From positions 24,165,227-24,229,226 of the forward strand of contig JARWKL010000012.1 in assembly GCA_029961685.1 (NCBI GenBank): a DNA stretch of 64,000 bases, written 5' to 3'. Shown here in pieces: positions 1 to 11,875 of this stretch (position 1 is its first letter; every line of letters starts with the position of its first letter). This stretch comes from Aristolochia californica. Its lineage: Eukaryota > Streptophyta > Magnoliopsida > Piperales > Aristolochiaceae. The notes below the pieces were generated by a model. That model was not told where the DNA came from, did not search any database, and saw nothing but the letters and a program-made list of their open reading frames with translations. Position numbers and translations under genes: made by a program.

Positions 1-599
1 CGGGAGATCAACTCGTTGGAGAAAGTAAGACCCGGCATTAGACCCCGCTTCTTCAGCCAAAAGATGGCACAGAAGCTCCCGGAGAAGAAAATCCCCTCGA
101 TGCAGGCGAAAGCAATCAGGCGCTCGGCGAAGGACTCCGCACTATCAATCCATCTAAGGGCCCAATCAGCTTTTTTTCCAACGCAAGGGACAGTATCAAT
201 GGCACGAAAGAGTCGGGATTTCTCCATGGGATCTTTGATGTAGGATTCGAGCAATAGACTATACATTTCCGAGTGGATGTTCTCGATTGCGATTTGAAAG
301 CCGTAAAAGGCCCGAGCCTCCGGGACCTGGACCTCTTTCATGAAGCGCCCGGCAAGGTTCTCGAGGACGATGCCATCGGATGCGGCGAAGAAGGCAAGAA
401 CATGCGAAATGAAGTGCCGTTCGTCATTTGTGAGATTCTCCCAGTGACGATTGTCCTGAGAGAGGTCTACCTCCTCGGCCGTCCAGAAAGACGCTTCAGC
501 CTTCTTGTACATCTCCCATACTTGAGGGTACCGTATCGGAAACATACAGAAGCGATCTGGGTTTGAAGCGAGAAGGGGTTCTTCCGGCAGAGCAGGCAT
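1..599 (-). CDS. RNR2: Ribonucleoside-diphosphate reductase small subunit (R2), 3' end cut by window edge
   Basis: R2 houses the di-iron centre and tyrosyl radical that the large subunit needs to reduce ribonucleotides to deoxyribonucleotides for DNA synthesis, mainly in S phase. The start codon is the complement of 597-599; the protein begins [10 protein letters not shown] and reads open for 199 codons to the window edge, with no intron. Family landmarks in order: PDRFCMFPI (about 14-22), WTAEEVDLS (about 40-48, first iron-ligand Asp), VLENLAGRF (Glu ligand), [13 protein letters not shown] (the ExxH iron-binding pair), and [12 protein letters not shown] followed by the last visible residues NELISR. 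The later Glu/His iron ligands lie beyond base 1. The start and N-terminus match the plant TSO2/RNR2 type. It has no divergent partner within 1 kb; the neighbour on its 5' side is a transposon. An E2F-like site at 1021-1030 agrees with S-phase control known for plant R2 genes. Confidence 0.95.
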   Translation of the reverse strand, partial: MPALPEEPLLASNPDRFCMFPIRYPQVWEMYKKAEASFWTAEEVDLSQDNRHWENLTNDERHFISHVLAFFAASDGIVLENLAGRFMKEVQVPEARAFYGFQIAIENIHSEMYSLLLESYIKDPMEKSRLFRAIDTVPCVGKKADWALRWIDSAESFAERLIAFACIEGIFFSGSFCAIFWLKKRGLMPGLTFSNELIS

Positions 600-744
600 A
601 TTTTCGGAAAGAAAACTGGCCTCAACCCTTCAAGAATGGAAACTAATCGGTTTCGGAAGAAACTTCGCAGAGAAATCGGGACAAGAAACTGGGTTTTCTT
701 CTCGGAAAAGAGGGGAATTGGGGATGAGGGTTTACAGCGAACAT

Positions 745-752
745 TAAATAGG
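745..752 (-). promoter_or_regulatory. Possible TATA box of RNR2
   Basis: On the minus strand this reads TATTTAAT-like, about 145 bases upstream of the RNR2 start codon. It would place the transcription start near 715-720 and give a 5' leader of about 115-120 nt. Assigned by position and AT composition only. Confidence 0.35.
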
Positions 753-1020
753 AGAGAGGATGAGCGATGAGCGGGGAAGTTTTAAATTTTCGGACGAGGG
801 AAGGAACAAAAATACCTTGGTAAATTGAGGTGATTGTTGGAGGCTTTTGTGAAAATCCAAAGAAAGCTTGCGGTGGAAGACGCGATAAGAGAGTGACAGC
901 TCGTTGCAGTTCAAATTAGATTTGAAAAATATGAGCGGGGGTAGATAATAGAGGCGGACGGTCCCGGCATAGTCGGTGGATCCGTGGTTTTCTGGTTTCA
1001 TTTTTACTTGCTATCAAATT

Positions 1021-1030
1021 TTTGGCGGGA
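1021..1030. promoter_or_regulatory. E2F-type binding site upstream of RNR2
   Basis: TTTGGCGGGA fits the plant E2F/DP consensus TTTSSCGS. It lies about 420 bases upstream of the RNR2 ATG. Plant R2 genes are known E2F targets induced at G1/S, so a functional site is plausible. A weaker GC-rich match (CTTCCCCGCTC on the minus strand) lies near 765-775. Confidence 0.55.
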
Positions 1031-1711
1031 GCGGATCTTTGGAGCCAAAACGAGATGACTCACCTGTGTTGGATTGTGCCGTCTACGTGTGTGCACGGGG
1101 TGCGCTGGTGGACACATGTGGATCCAGAGGTCCAGGTGGAGGAGTTTGAACAAGTGCGTAACATGAGTGCTACGTGTCTAACTTTGGAGCAGGTATTTTG
1201 AAAAGTTAAAATTCAAACCTGCCTCGCTAGTCTCTGCTTCCAAAAATTATTACAAAGTTGAAACTAAAGGTCTGAAATTAAAAATTTCTATGGAAAGGGG
1301 GATTCAACCTAATTCCTAGTCCAATTTGGACATCGTCTTAAGACCAAATTTGTCTATCTTCCATTTGGCATACACTAAGTTTTGGACTCTAACAAGACAG
1401 AGAACATGTTTGATTGCCTAATTTTATGAAGTTCTTGGTCGTATTAAAATAGCACGGGATCATATTAGTTGATATTGGATTAGATATTTTTTGTCTATTT
1501 ACCAAGACAAAGGAAAATCTATGGAAAATTGTAGTATTGATAAAAAATATATCAACTCATGCTAAGATAGTATGATGGTTACACCACTCCAAAAACAAAC
1601 AGTATAACCAATGCTTTACCTTTTACATTATTATCATTTTTAATTATTTTAGATATTTAATTGTATTTTCAATAAGGACATAAAGGTCACCGCTCCCTTA
1701 AAAAGTCATTA
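1031..1711. other. Intergenic DNA between RNR2 promoter and first transposon
   Basis: No coding region, RNA gene or repeat end was recognised here. The first 200 bases are GC-rich and may still be distal RNR2 promoter; the rest is AT-rich. Confidence 0.5.
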
Positions 1712-2107
1712 GTTACAGTTAGGGGTGGCATCGAGTTTGAGTTTGAGCTCGATCTCCCACTTATATTTAAAACTTTATATAAAATACATGTCAAATAAAC
1801 TTTATAAAAAATTATACATAAAACTAACTTAAAATTGGACATAACTTCTACATAGTTACAACTCTCAAAAAATTGTGAAACTACTACTTGAAGTGTCTGA
1901 AATCCAGTCTATTTTCATCATACTAAGCTTCACCATTAATATACATCAAACACTTTCCCAACATCAAACAACTACTATTTCACACACTCCAAGCTTGAAG
2001 AAGAGAAGAATAGAGGTTGGGATTTGGACAAATGTAAGAATATAGATTTATTCGACTAGTTTAAGTTAACCGGGGGGGTTGTTAGTCAACTTATTGGAAG
2101 ATAAGTT

Positions 2108-2347
2108 CAAGCCCACACAACCAAAGAAGACCTACATATCTAAAGAATATTGTAAGATGGGCCATACGACCAAGGAACGCCCACAAGACGGGTCCAAGCC
2201 CATAACAAGTAGGACCCACAATGATTACAAGCCCACACAACCAAAGAAGACCCACATATCTAAAGAATATTGTAAGATGGGCCACACGACCAAGGAATGC
2301 CCACAAGACGGGTCCAAACCCATAACAAGTAGGACCCACAATGATTA
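2108..2347 (+). repeat. 120-bp tandem duplication in LTR
   Basis: Two units, 2108-2227 and 2228-2347, match with only a few differences. The period is divisible by three, so a spurious 40-residue repeat appears in translation. The unit corresponds to the start of the related LTR at 50288-50727. Confidence 0.9.
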
Positions 2348-3984
2348 CTATGACTTGGCATCCTTATTACATCAGTTGGAATATCAAGAAGGACTCACAA
2401 AAGTATCTTATCTTATGGTCACGTCAAAGAATGAGTTTTAGTTTGAGTTATGTTTGTCTTTTATCTATATTGAGCTATTTAATTATGTTATGACTTATTT
2501 TAAGTGTTAGAGTTTAGGTGTAATTGGGACAAGGGTAGTTTTATTATAATTGGACTCTACTACCTTCCTCTATTATAAATAGAAGTTCATATACTTTGAT
2601 TATAATAAGTTATAGATGTTAATGAAGTATTTTACTTTTACTTAAATTCATCATGGTATCAGAGTCAACTCACGGAGGTAATATGATCATTTTCTCTAAA
2701 CTCTAAACCCTAAGTCTAGATTCATAGTTATTTTTTTTCAGTCCCTTTACCCGTAGTTTTCTTAGCGTTTTTTACTTCTATACAGAGTTTTTCATATTTT
2801 AAATTATATATTTTTCGAAAAGATATTTGAGTCTACTTTCCAAAGAAAAATGATTTGTTCCAATCGGAATTATCTACAGAGAGATGTCGATATTTGAATG
2901 AGCGAATGTCAGATTGCAAAAAGGTTCGAGCAGCAGCAACAATCTTCATATTCCGAGGTATTTTTTGCTATCAAGAACTAGACTTTATATGGAGAAATAT
3001 ATATCAAAAGAAAGATCTATAAGTCTATTCTTTTACATAATCAGCCAATTTTTTATCTGAGTTATCTACATAGAGAAATCGATATTTGAAGCAGCAAAGG
3101 TCATATTGAAAAAGAGGTTCGAGCGGCAGCAAAAAGCCTTAACTTCCGAGGTATTTTATGCTATCAATAAAAAGATTTTATATGGAGAATTATATATAAA
3201 AATAAAGATACGTAAGTCTATTTCTTACCTATTCAACCAATTCTCGGTATGATTTGTTTATAAGGAAATATTGTTCTTGGAAGATTTGATGGTCATTTTG
3301 GAAAAAAAAGGAGAAACAATACTTAGTTCGGCATGATGACAGAGACCACAATCTATCAGATCATTTATCTACTAATAATTATCTTTTATGAAGAGAAGCT
3401 ATACTTGGATGAAATTTATTTAAGTCTAATTTCATAATGAGAAAATTTCATGTTAATCTGATCTATATTTAAAGAAATATTCGCATTGGAAGAATAAAAG
3501 GTCATGCTGGTATTCTGTTGTATTGAAAAGTCCAAATTTATACCCATTGTTTTGAGTCACTGTTTGAGTTGATATATCAGGAAAATATCTCACTCCTACT
3601 TGGTTTGAGGGCTTATTTGCGCCTATTGCTACATCTATGATATTTGGTACAAGCTGGGATCACTGCCATTACCTCCCAGCTTGAGGGGGAGAAGTAGAAG
3701 AAGTATAAGAAAGAGGTACTTTATTTCATATGTTGTGAATAAGTTTATGTGACCAAAATATTCAAGAAAGGGGGAGCACAGAAGATGAAGCTTGTGTATC
3801 TAAGAATAAATTTTTACATCGGATTATTTAATGGGTTCTTTTACAAAGTTTATTATTTGGTTCGAGTTATATTTGTTGGAAGATGGTCGAGTTATATACA
3901 ACTGCTGCTATTATGTCTCTTTGGGGACATTATTACTGAAGAAGAGGTGATCTCGTATCATCATTTATTTTACCCCATAAAAAA

Positions 3985-4140
3985 ATATCACGGTTGGGAA
4001 ACCATGACGGAGGATACCCTAGAAAAAAATATCACGGATGGGAAACCATGATGGGCCCTATAAATATATATATATATATCACGGTTGGGAAACCATGATA
4101 GGCCCTGTAAAAAAATATCACGGTTGGGAAACCATGACAG
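3985..4140 (+). repeat. Four copies of ATATCACGGTTGGGAAACCA motif
   Basis: The motif starts near 3985, 4029, 4074 and 4115, separated by short AT-rich or aggccct spacers. Inverted-orientation relatives occur in the truncated LTR copy at 51114-51215 and 51777-51880, so this is a family feature near the 3' end of the interior. Confidence 0.8.
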
Positions 4141-4884
4141 AGGAACTTATTATTACATCTATTTTATTCCTCCCCCCCCCCCTGTAATGATTTTTATGAC
4201 TCCTACCACTTGAGAGTAGTTGTCCTGTGGAGGGACACGGTGGTGGACACTTCAGGGCAATGCTGATAGACACACTACCGATAGAAGATGGAGTGTGTCC
4301 TACATCCAACATTAGGACTGGAGTATGAAGCAATGACTTACCGGCTAGGAGTGATTTTTACTCTCAATTATATTATGCCAGCAGGGCCTCATGGAAGGAT
4401 GCAACAGCGTGAGGGGGAATGTTGGAAGATGAAGGCATATTGGAAGATGTGTCATTTCATACAAAAATATTCTATACACCATTAGCAGCAAATTGGGAGT
4501 TCATGTTGTTTTCTCACCCCCCAGCTTGAGGGGAGTGTTGAAATATAAGAAGTAGGACCCACAATGATTACCATGACCTGACATCCTTATCACATCAGTT
4601 GGAAGATCAAGCAGAACTCACAAAAGTATCTTATCTTATGGTCACGTCAAATAAGAGTTTTAGTTTTAGTTATGTTTGTCTTTTATCTATATTGAGTTAT
4701 TTAATTATGTTAGGACTTATCTTTAAGTGTTAGATTTTGGGTGTAATTGGGACAAGGGTAGTTTTATTGTAATTGGACTTTACTACCATCCTCTATTATC
4801 AATAGAGGTTCATGTACTCTGATTACAACAAGTTATTGATGTCAATGAAGTATTTCACTTTTACATAAATTCAACACAACCTAA

Positions 4885-6283
4885 GGGGGGGTTAGTCAAC
4901 ATGACTCATGACATGATCTTTATGCACATTACTCAGTTCATGTCCTGATGTCGTTAGGGAGTGCCAAACTTCATGTCATGTACATGATCATCCATGACTC
5001 AAGAATTCATGTCCCAAGAGTAAACGGCAGAAAGTGCTTTCCGCCCGATTTTCAGAATCATGTACATGACTCACGCGCGGGGCTCTCTCTGGCGCACCCC
5101 TCTCTCGTTCCCGCAACTCTGTCGTCTCCCTAAACCCTGAGCTCTTTGCTCCCTCTCTCGTCTCCACCGTCCCTCTCAGGTCTCCCTCTCTATGGCCTCT
5201 CCCTCTCGACCTCCGTTGTAGAGTACGGGAAACCGAGAGGCTCTGCGACGGAGGTCGAGAGGGAGGGAGGCCTTCCTCCCTCGGCGACGACTTCTCTTCT
5301 CTCACGGCATTCCTCTCTTCCCCCCCCCCCCCCCCCCCCCCCCCCTCGACCTCCGTTGCAGAGCACGGGAGGTCAAGCATCTGTTGCAGAGCTTCACGGC
5401 GTACCGTCAGAGCGCCGCATCTATCGGCGTTGCCCGCTGGCTGGCCATTGAGGAAGACGACGATGATTTAATTTTTCCTAAGTTAGGAAAAATTAAACTA
5501 TCGTCATAAAAATCATTAATTTATAAAATTTATTTATAAAATAATTAATTTTATTTATAAAATAATTAATTTTATTTATTTATTTTATAATTACTATATT
5601 ACAATAGTGATTTAATATTTATAATTAAAATATTGTTAAAATAAATATTTGATAAATTATTTTGGCATAATTATCCGATTGCTATAGTTAATTAAACCAA
5701 TGGTTTTAAATTTTGTGATAATATATTATTAATTAATAATACATAAAATATATTATGTACAAATATATAGTGTGTTAAAGTTATGATTAGATCAATTTTT
5801 TCTCTTGAATTATTTATTTTTAGGTTAAAGTATATCATATATTATTAATAAATTAATAACTCAACGTATTACTTTCGTTTTTTTATTTATAATTTTATTT
5901 ATTTATTATTTGTAATTAATCATGTACATATTTTATTGGCTCATGTAATTACCATATTAATGCACAATAAAATATCTAATTCAATTAATACATATATTAA
6001 TATATTTAATAGCTTATTAGTGTAGTAATAATGGTTATTTTACCTAATTTGAGGTTTAAGGATTATATTGTAATTAAGTATACTGTAAGTGTTTAAAGAT
6101 TCTCTTATTTTTTATGTTTTTCTTATGTTGGGGCATTAACACTGGAAATTGTTTTCCAGTGCACATGAAGTCGTCAATACTAACACTATGTGCGAAGATG
6201 ATCTTCATGTACATGACTGGCATGATCTTCATGTTGGACATGAACTTGATCGTCAAAAATCCATTTGGGTGACTAACCCCCCC
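4885..6283. mobile_element. Harbinger-like non-autonomous element
   Basis: Perfect 14-bp terminal inverted repeats GGGGGGGTTAGTCA / TGACTAACCCCCCC bound the element, and TAA lies directly outside both ends (4882-4884 and 6284-6286). A TAA target duplication is the PIF/Harbinger signature. The core at about 5040-5450 is GC-rich with a 26-base C run (5320-5345); the right half is AT-rich. No transposase is visible, so it is probably a non-autonomous derivative. A related element starts at 39769. Confidence 0.75.
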
Positions 6284-8603
6284 TAAGTAATTACTTGAAG
6301 TTCAACTTCAACTTCAACTTTAAATTCAAGTCAATAATTTAATTCAACTTCAAGTTCAAATTGGGTGTTAGTATATACGAGTTCAAGTGCACTGAAAAAT
6401 AATATCCAGTGTTAGTTCCCCAAAATGAAAAATATGATATAAATAAGAGAATGAGTTATTTGTAATAATATACTTAAATAGAACATATATACCTAAACAC
6501 CATATTAACAAAAACAAGCATGATTATTACATTAATAAGTTATTTAATGTAGAGTTAAAATATATTAATATACAAAATAATTAAATTAAATATTATATTA
6601 ATTAATTATTGCAATTTATTATACATTAATAAAATAATTGCATATGATAATTAATTGTGCACTAATTAATTATAAAAAAATAAAAAATAACATAAGCGAA
6701 TGTAATAAATAAATTAATTAATTTATTAATAACATAAGATATATTTTAACATAAAAAAGAATAATTGAACAAAAAAATTGACCACTCTTAAATGACTAAT
6801 TTAATACAGTAATAAAAATAAATAAATAAACATATTATTTTATCAATATATTAAAAAAATTATTTAATAAGTAATTTTTATTCTGTTTTCTATGCGTCAA
6901 CCTCGAGCCACATGTAGAGGGGAGAGAGAGAGAGAGAGAGAGAGAGGACCAGAGCAACGAGAGGGAGAAGAGACGAAGAAGCCGAGAGGGAGAAAAAAGC
7001 GGGAGAAAAGAAAAAAAAATTCAAGAGGAATAAACACATCCCGACTGATGGCTTCAAGTGGATGAAGCGCAAATATGGGCGGATTCCTGATTCCACGATT
7101 TAAGCCTGAGGCGGCTTAACCTACGTCTTTCATATGAAATTGGGGCTGGTGCATCACTAACGGTTTCTTTGAATGACCTAAGTAATTAGGATGAACTTCA
7201 TCTCTTGATTGATATTGACTAACCCCCCCAATACGAAAACCGTCCTTATCCTTGAACAGATTATCCAAAATAGTAGAACGTGCAACAGAAAAAAATTGCC
7301 AAAATGGAATTTTTGGGACCATGAATTCTATCAATAGAAGACAGAAAAAGAGAAAGCTTAGAGAACATAAACATAAAGAGAAATCATCGCTTCAATCCAA
7401 TATCAAAACTGTCTTGGACACTAAATAGATTGCCCAAGAAAAGGGGATTTTTTTTCTGGCCACAAAATCTATTAATAGAAGAGAGCAGAGAAAGGCTAAC
7501 GCTTGAATGAGTAAGAGAATAGGCATATGACCTCACCCCTTTTTGTCTACGTTTTAATGTTGTATCTTGTTCTCGCAGTAGTTCCTAGGAACTCTTCTTT
7601 TGCCCACCTCTTCTAACGCTTTCCCTCCCTTAAATTGAAGATGAAACTGATAGTGAACGCCGTCTGGGAAAACCAGGAATATCGATCTTTAACAAAGAGT
7701 GCTTCTAACTACTTGCAATCGATACCAAACTACCTAGTAATGATTTCAACTACGGTTGCATTGCCAATTCCTGTTTCTTCCATGCCATACCATCTCCATA
7801 CCGTAAAAGAAATAACATTTCCTCTCGAGAAGGTAAATAGAGGAAATTCTCTATACAACCTAAATATTACAAAATTACAAGTAAAGATGGACATAGATTA
7901 CCTTTATCCTGTCTATTATATTCCATTGGCAACAAAAAAACTTTGTGAAAACTGGTTAATTGAAGAGGCTGAGGAATAGGGTAAAAACAAGAAGACGTTT
8001 GGAGGTTGTGAAGATGGTGATGGCGCTGTTGAAATAATCGACTATCTATTTGTTAGAGAAGACAGGATAAGCTCAGAGAGGAAGAGGACTAACCTTATTT
8101 TTTATCTCTTAAGAGTTCCCCATTGTCCCCGATTCTAAAGATAAAGAGGACTAACCTTATTTTTTTTATCTCTGAAGAGTTCCCCATCGTCCCCGATTCT
8201 AAAGATAAAGTTGAAGACATAAGTTACCGAACTACTTCGCGAATTCATTAATTGAACCAAGGTTCAGTCCAACTCAGCTCGTGTAAATTAAATGAACAAA
8301 ACCCAGATCTCGAATTCGATTCAAGATTGGGTCCGAGCCAAACTCAAACTATTCACAAACCTGCTCGGTTCGATGCCACCCCTAGTTACAGCCTATGGGT
8401 TCATTCATCCTGCATAGTACTATAAAACTCGGATCCATTCAACTTATAGGTTAAAAATACTATTTTTAGGCAAAACCCAATTAACCAATTCAGTTTAAAC
8501 CTGCGCTTAATTCAGCCAAGTAACATTGTTAGCAAGGAAAATTTCCCCCATGCAACACACAAGGGGGTAGGGTGACCAACCCTTCCTCTATTTTGCCCAG
8601 GAG

Positions 8604-10899
8604 TAGGGGTGGCATGGAGCCGAGTTGAGCCCGAACTTGCCTATGTTCGAGCCGAGCTTGATTTAAATATTTTGAGCCAAACCTCGTCTCGAGCCTAAAT
8701 TTGTTATCGAGCTCGAGCCCAAAAATTTTAACCGAGTTCGAGCCAAGCTTGAGCTTCAACATACATTTAAACTTTTTCAAAAAATATATATAAAATAAAT
8801 TGTAGATAAAATTATGCATATATTTTACATAAAATTGGGCATAACCTATATATATAATACATATATAAGATTGGGCATGACCTCTACTTAAAATTGAACA
8901 TAATCTATGTATATAATACTTATATAAAATTCGGCATGACCTTTACTTAAAATTGGGCATAATCTATATACATAATACCTGCATAAACACTCCATAAACA
9001 TTCCATAAAATTGTCTATACATTCCATAAACACTCCATGAAATTGTTTATACACTCCATATACTCCATAAAATAATCTAAACACTCCATAAAATTGTCTA
9101 TACATTCCATAAACACTCCATGAAATTGTTTATACACTCCATACATTACATAACATTATGAATAAACTCCATACAATAATCAAACACAACAAAATTAAAT
9201 AAAATATCACTATCAATTTACAATCACCCAAATAAAAACTATAAATCCTTTAAATAAAATTCTATTACTATTAGAGACTTACTAGAAAGTTACAAGAAAT
9301 ATTTTAAATTTTTCTTAGGAAAGTTAAACGGACCTCTTATTGCCTTTTCTAAGGAAATAAATAAAAATTAATAATTAATCTAATATATTACTATACTTAT
9401 CAATAAATTTTTAATCAAATAAAATGTCAAACACAAAATTGCTATGAAAATTGCCTCATGCTAACAGTATTATATCATCAACTGTTAAATACTTATTCAA
9501 AATTTTTCTATACGATTTTCTAGCCCATCTTGGCAAGAAAATTTTACTTAGAAAATTATATGATTTTTTAACAAAAAATTATAATTAAAAAAATATTTTC
9601 AAAAAACATGAGGCACTAATGGTCCCTATATTTCTACTAAAAATGTCTTTTCAATATTTATTGAAAAAAACACTAATAGTCTCTAGAAACGTATTTCTAC
9701 TAAAATGTCTTTTCAATTTCTTCAAGAGCCATGAGGAAGTGACAAAGAGTTTTTTTTTCCTTGTTTATGATCTCGCACGTAGGGGTGGCTTCAAATAAAT
9801 TATATATAAAATTATGCATACATTTTAAAAAAAAAAGAATGATAGGGGAGGTTCAGGATTGAATTTCAATAATGGATTAAAATGCACCAATATTAATTTT
9901 TTTTACTCCAATTGTTGTCTAGTTTGTTTTGTAATTTTTGAATCTGACCATAAATTTACTATAGCCTCCTTAGTGCCCCTAGATGAAAATTTATATTCTA
10001 GGAAAAACTAGAAATATTTTCCCATGATACATATCTCCAAACAAACTTTTAAATAAAATCTTATTACTATTAGTGACTTATTAAAAAATTACAAGAAATA
10101 TTTTAAAATTTTCTTAGGAAAGTTAAATGGACCTTTTATTGCTTTTTATTGGGAAATAAATAAAAATTAATAATCAATCTAATATATTATTAAACTTATC
10201 GATAAATTTTTAATAAAATAAAATATCAAACACAAAATTACAATGGAAACTACTTCATGCTAAAAGTATTACAACATCAACTATTAAATATTTATTCAAA
10301 AAATTTCTATACAGTTTTCTACCCCATCTTGGTAGGAAAATCTTAGAAAATTATATGATTTTTAATAATAATTTTTAATTAAAAAAATATTTTAAAAAAA
10401 CATGAGACACTGATAGTTCATAGAAACTTATTTTTATAAAATATATTTTTAATTTTTTCAAGAGCTATGAGGAAGGAGAGTTTACGGAATTTTTTTTTTT
10501 TTTACTTTAGAATCTCGCACGTGTGAAATCATTTTAGCACGGGGAGGGGGGATATTATTTCTCCCCTGAACTTACTAGTTCTGGTTTTCCGTCGAGACGA
10601 CGCGGAGGGAAGGGGGTTATGACACCGGGGAGGACATATCGTCGAGGATGACGGCTGCGACAGAGGTGGCAGTGATGGAAGCGGCGACAACGGCAAGGAG
10701 AAGAAGAAATCGAATGGACGGCCACAGAGGCGGTCGACAAGCAACTGTCGACGGCGACAACAGCCAACGGGAGGGACTCGGTGGTGACGAGGGGAGGAAA
10801 ATTTTTTCCCCTCCTCGCTTTTGCTCACGCTCCCGCTCCCGATCCCGACTCACCTCAAGCCGCCAAGCCGAAGTCGAGCTGGCTCGCGAGCCACCCCTA
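8604..10899. mobile_element. hAT-like non-autonomous element H2
   Basis: The terminal repeat TAGGGGTGGC starts at 8604 and its complement ends at 10899. The 8-base flanks cccaggag (8596-8603) and cccaggat (10900-10907) are a 7/8 target duplication. Copy B has the unoccupied site, cccaagag followed by ggagcttc, near 20092. Inside are an imperfect tandem repeat of about 83 bp built on cactccataaa (8975-9160), another left-end-like sequence at 9780, and a GC-rich right part. Open frames at 10529-10923 occur on both strands in this GC-rich DNA and match nothing known. Confidence 0.75.
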
Positions 10900-11208
10900 C
10901 CCAGGATGGAGCTTCTTTGCTGATAGTGAAACTTTCGGGAGCTCGCTGATTGTGAAACTTTCCATTTGGCATGCTAATGAAATATCAATACATTATAAAC
11001 GAAGGAAAGATAATCAAACAAAGGTTACATCAAACTCGGTGCTCTTATTGATCCTGACCTAAGCAGCGAGTCTACGACTCTACGTATCCTTTATACAAGA
11101 ACAAAGCCAAAAATAAGAAAATCTAAATCCATTCCTTATTTTCATTGCATTATTAATCATCGATTCCTATAGATGCTGATGTTCTTCGATTCTGAAATCG
11201 TATCTAGC

Positions 11209-11796
11209 CTAGCTGCTCTTGTGTTTTCTTATCTGATCGAGGAGCTCATCCTTGCTCGCCCCAATTATTCGGTTAATTTCCTCCCCTTTCTTCACCAGCA
11301 CAAACGTCGGCATCGCATCCACTGTCCATTTTCGAGCCACTTCCTGTATAAAATTACAATTCTAAACAAATCGGAACAACTACGAGCTCTAAATCTCTGT
11401 TTCATTTTTGCTCTGCAAAATTCTTGAATTCATGAAGCACTTACCTTGAGCTCATCAACGTCGATCTTCACGAACACCACCTCTCTGTGCTCAGATGCCA
11501 ATTCTATCAAGAGTGGCTCCATGAATCGACAAGGCGCGCACCAAGTTGCGTGGAAGTCGATCACCATCTTTTGATGAAAAAAAAAAAAAAAAAAACACGC
11601 GATTCAGTCCAGAAAGAATTAGAATTGACAAAAGGAGGAGAGATTGATCGATTTGTGATGTTACCAGTTGATCGGTTTCTTTGATAGAGTCGAAGTGCTT
11701 CAGCCATTCAGCCTCGGAGTGGAAGGAGAGAACAAGTGAGGACTCCGACGAGGACTCCGACGAGGAGCCGTGAAATGCGGAAAATAAGGCTCCCAT
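11209..11796 (-). CDS. Thioredoxin h-type, copy A (variant active site WCAPC)
   Basis: A small dithiol oxidoreductase that reduces disulfides in partner proteins. Three exons on the minus strand: 11665-11796, 11445-11567 and 11209-11343, all joined in phase 0 with GT-AG borders, giving 129 residues. The core has DFHATWCAPCRF (active site about residues 54-58), VKIDVDEL, and the cis-proline loop AMPTFVLVKKG. The protein begins MGALFS; Gly2 and Ser6 fit an N-myristoylation signal, as in subgroup II (h2-like) thioredoxins, which also share the extended N-terminus. It is the tandem copy of the gene at 20377-20944 and is fully open, with a four-residue longer N-terminus. Two oddities: the active site is WCAPC rather than WCGPC, and the upstream TATA sequence is altered (TGTAAATA at 11876-11883). 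Whether it is expressed cannot be told from sequence. Confidence 0.85.
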
Positions 11797-11875
11797 CTCT
11801 GGCCTGTTTGGTTTCTCCTTTCTGTGGCCCTGACCTAATCTCCCTCGATGGAGAGAGCCGCGTTCGACTCCTCGC

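Larger units (their letters stand above)
2092..4876 (+). mobile_element. Non-coding LTR retrotransposon, copy A
   Basis: The 5' LTR is 2092-2653 and the 3' LTR 4536-4876; they match over most of their length (shared stretch ending ttacttAAATTCAtCA / ACATAAATTCAACA). The 5' LTR carries a 120-bp tandem duplication that the 3' LTR lacks. A primer-binding site complementary to initiator Met tRNA (TGGTATCAGAGT) follows at 2654, and a purine tract (gaggggag) precedes the 3' LTR. Flanking 5-mers caact/caacc look like a target duplication. The interior has no gag or pol: it holds two diverged copies of a block of about 180 bp (2870-3240), an internal purine tract near 3680, and four copies of a 22-bp motif (3985-4140). 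It is therefore non-autonomous. Confidence 0.8.
2072..7229. mobile_element. Possible outer Harbinger-like element inside H1
   Basis: A left end GGGGGGG-TTgTTAGTCAAC at 2072 and a right end GACTAACCCCCCC finishing at 7229 look like the two ends of one element, interrupted by the LTR element and by the inner Harbinger-like copy. Internal DNA at 6290-6480 resembles the element beginning at 39769 (shared stretches around gagttcaagtgcactg and aatgaaaaatatgatataaa). The left end has an extra dinucleotide and no clean TAA duplication was found, so this grouping is tentative. Confidence 0.4.
1720..8384. mobile_element. hAT-like non-autonomous element H1, with nested insertions
   Basis: The ends are inverted repeats: TAGGGGTGGC at 1720 and its complement ending at 8384. 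They are flanked by 8-base target duplications gttacagt (1712-1719) and gttacagc (8385-8392), 7 of 8 matching. An 8-bp duplication with this terminal repeat points to the hAT superfamily. Subterminal DNA is rich in repeats of gagctcgagc type, as in the three sibling elements in this window. No transposase is visible. Most of its length is younger insertions: a Harbinger-like element with an LTR element (2092-4876) and a second Harbinger-like element (4885-6283) inside. Bases 7230-8384 belong to H1 itself; they hold only a short unrecognised open frame at 7635-7979 and a 62-bp tandem repeat at 8084-8207. Confidence 0.75.

Noticed and set aside
2079..2441. Open frame with a repeated CKMGHTTKECPQ peptide resembling a gag zinc knuckle
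   Set aside because: The cysteine-histidine spacing is not CX2CX4HX4C, the repeat is simply the 120-bp LTR duplication, and an open frame exists on the other strand as well.
4948..5451. Open frames around the C run
   Set aside because: They are inside a Harbinger-like element; translations are low-complexity proline or glycine runs from the homopolymer.
7635..7979. 114-codon frame with normal-looking composition
   Set aside because: It lies in a transposon, has no splice or promoter context, and no family was recognised; kept only as a note.
10529..11062. Several overlapping frames on both strands
   Set aside because: Same situation: GC-rich end of a hAT-like element, low-complexity Ser/Arg/Pro translations.
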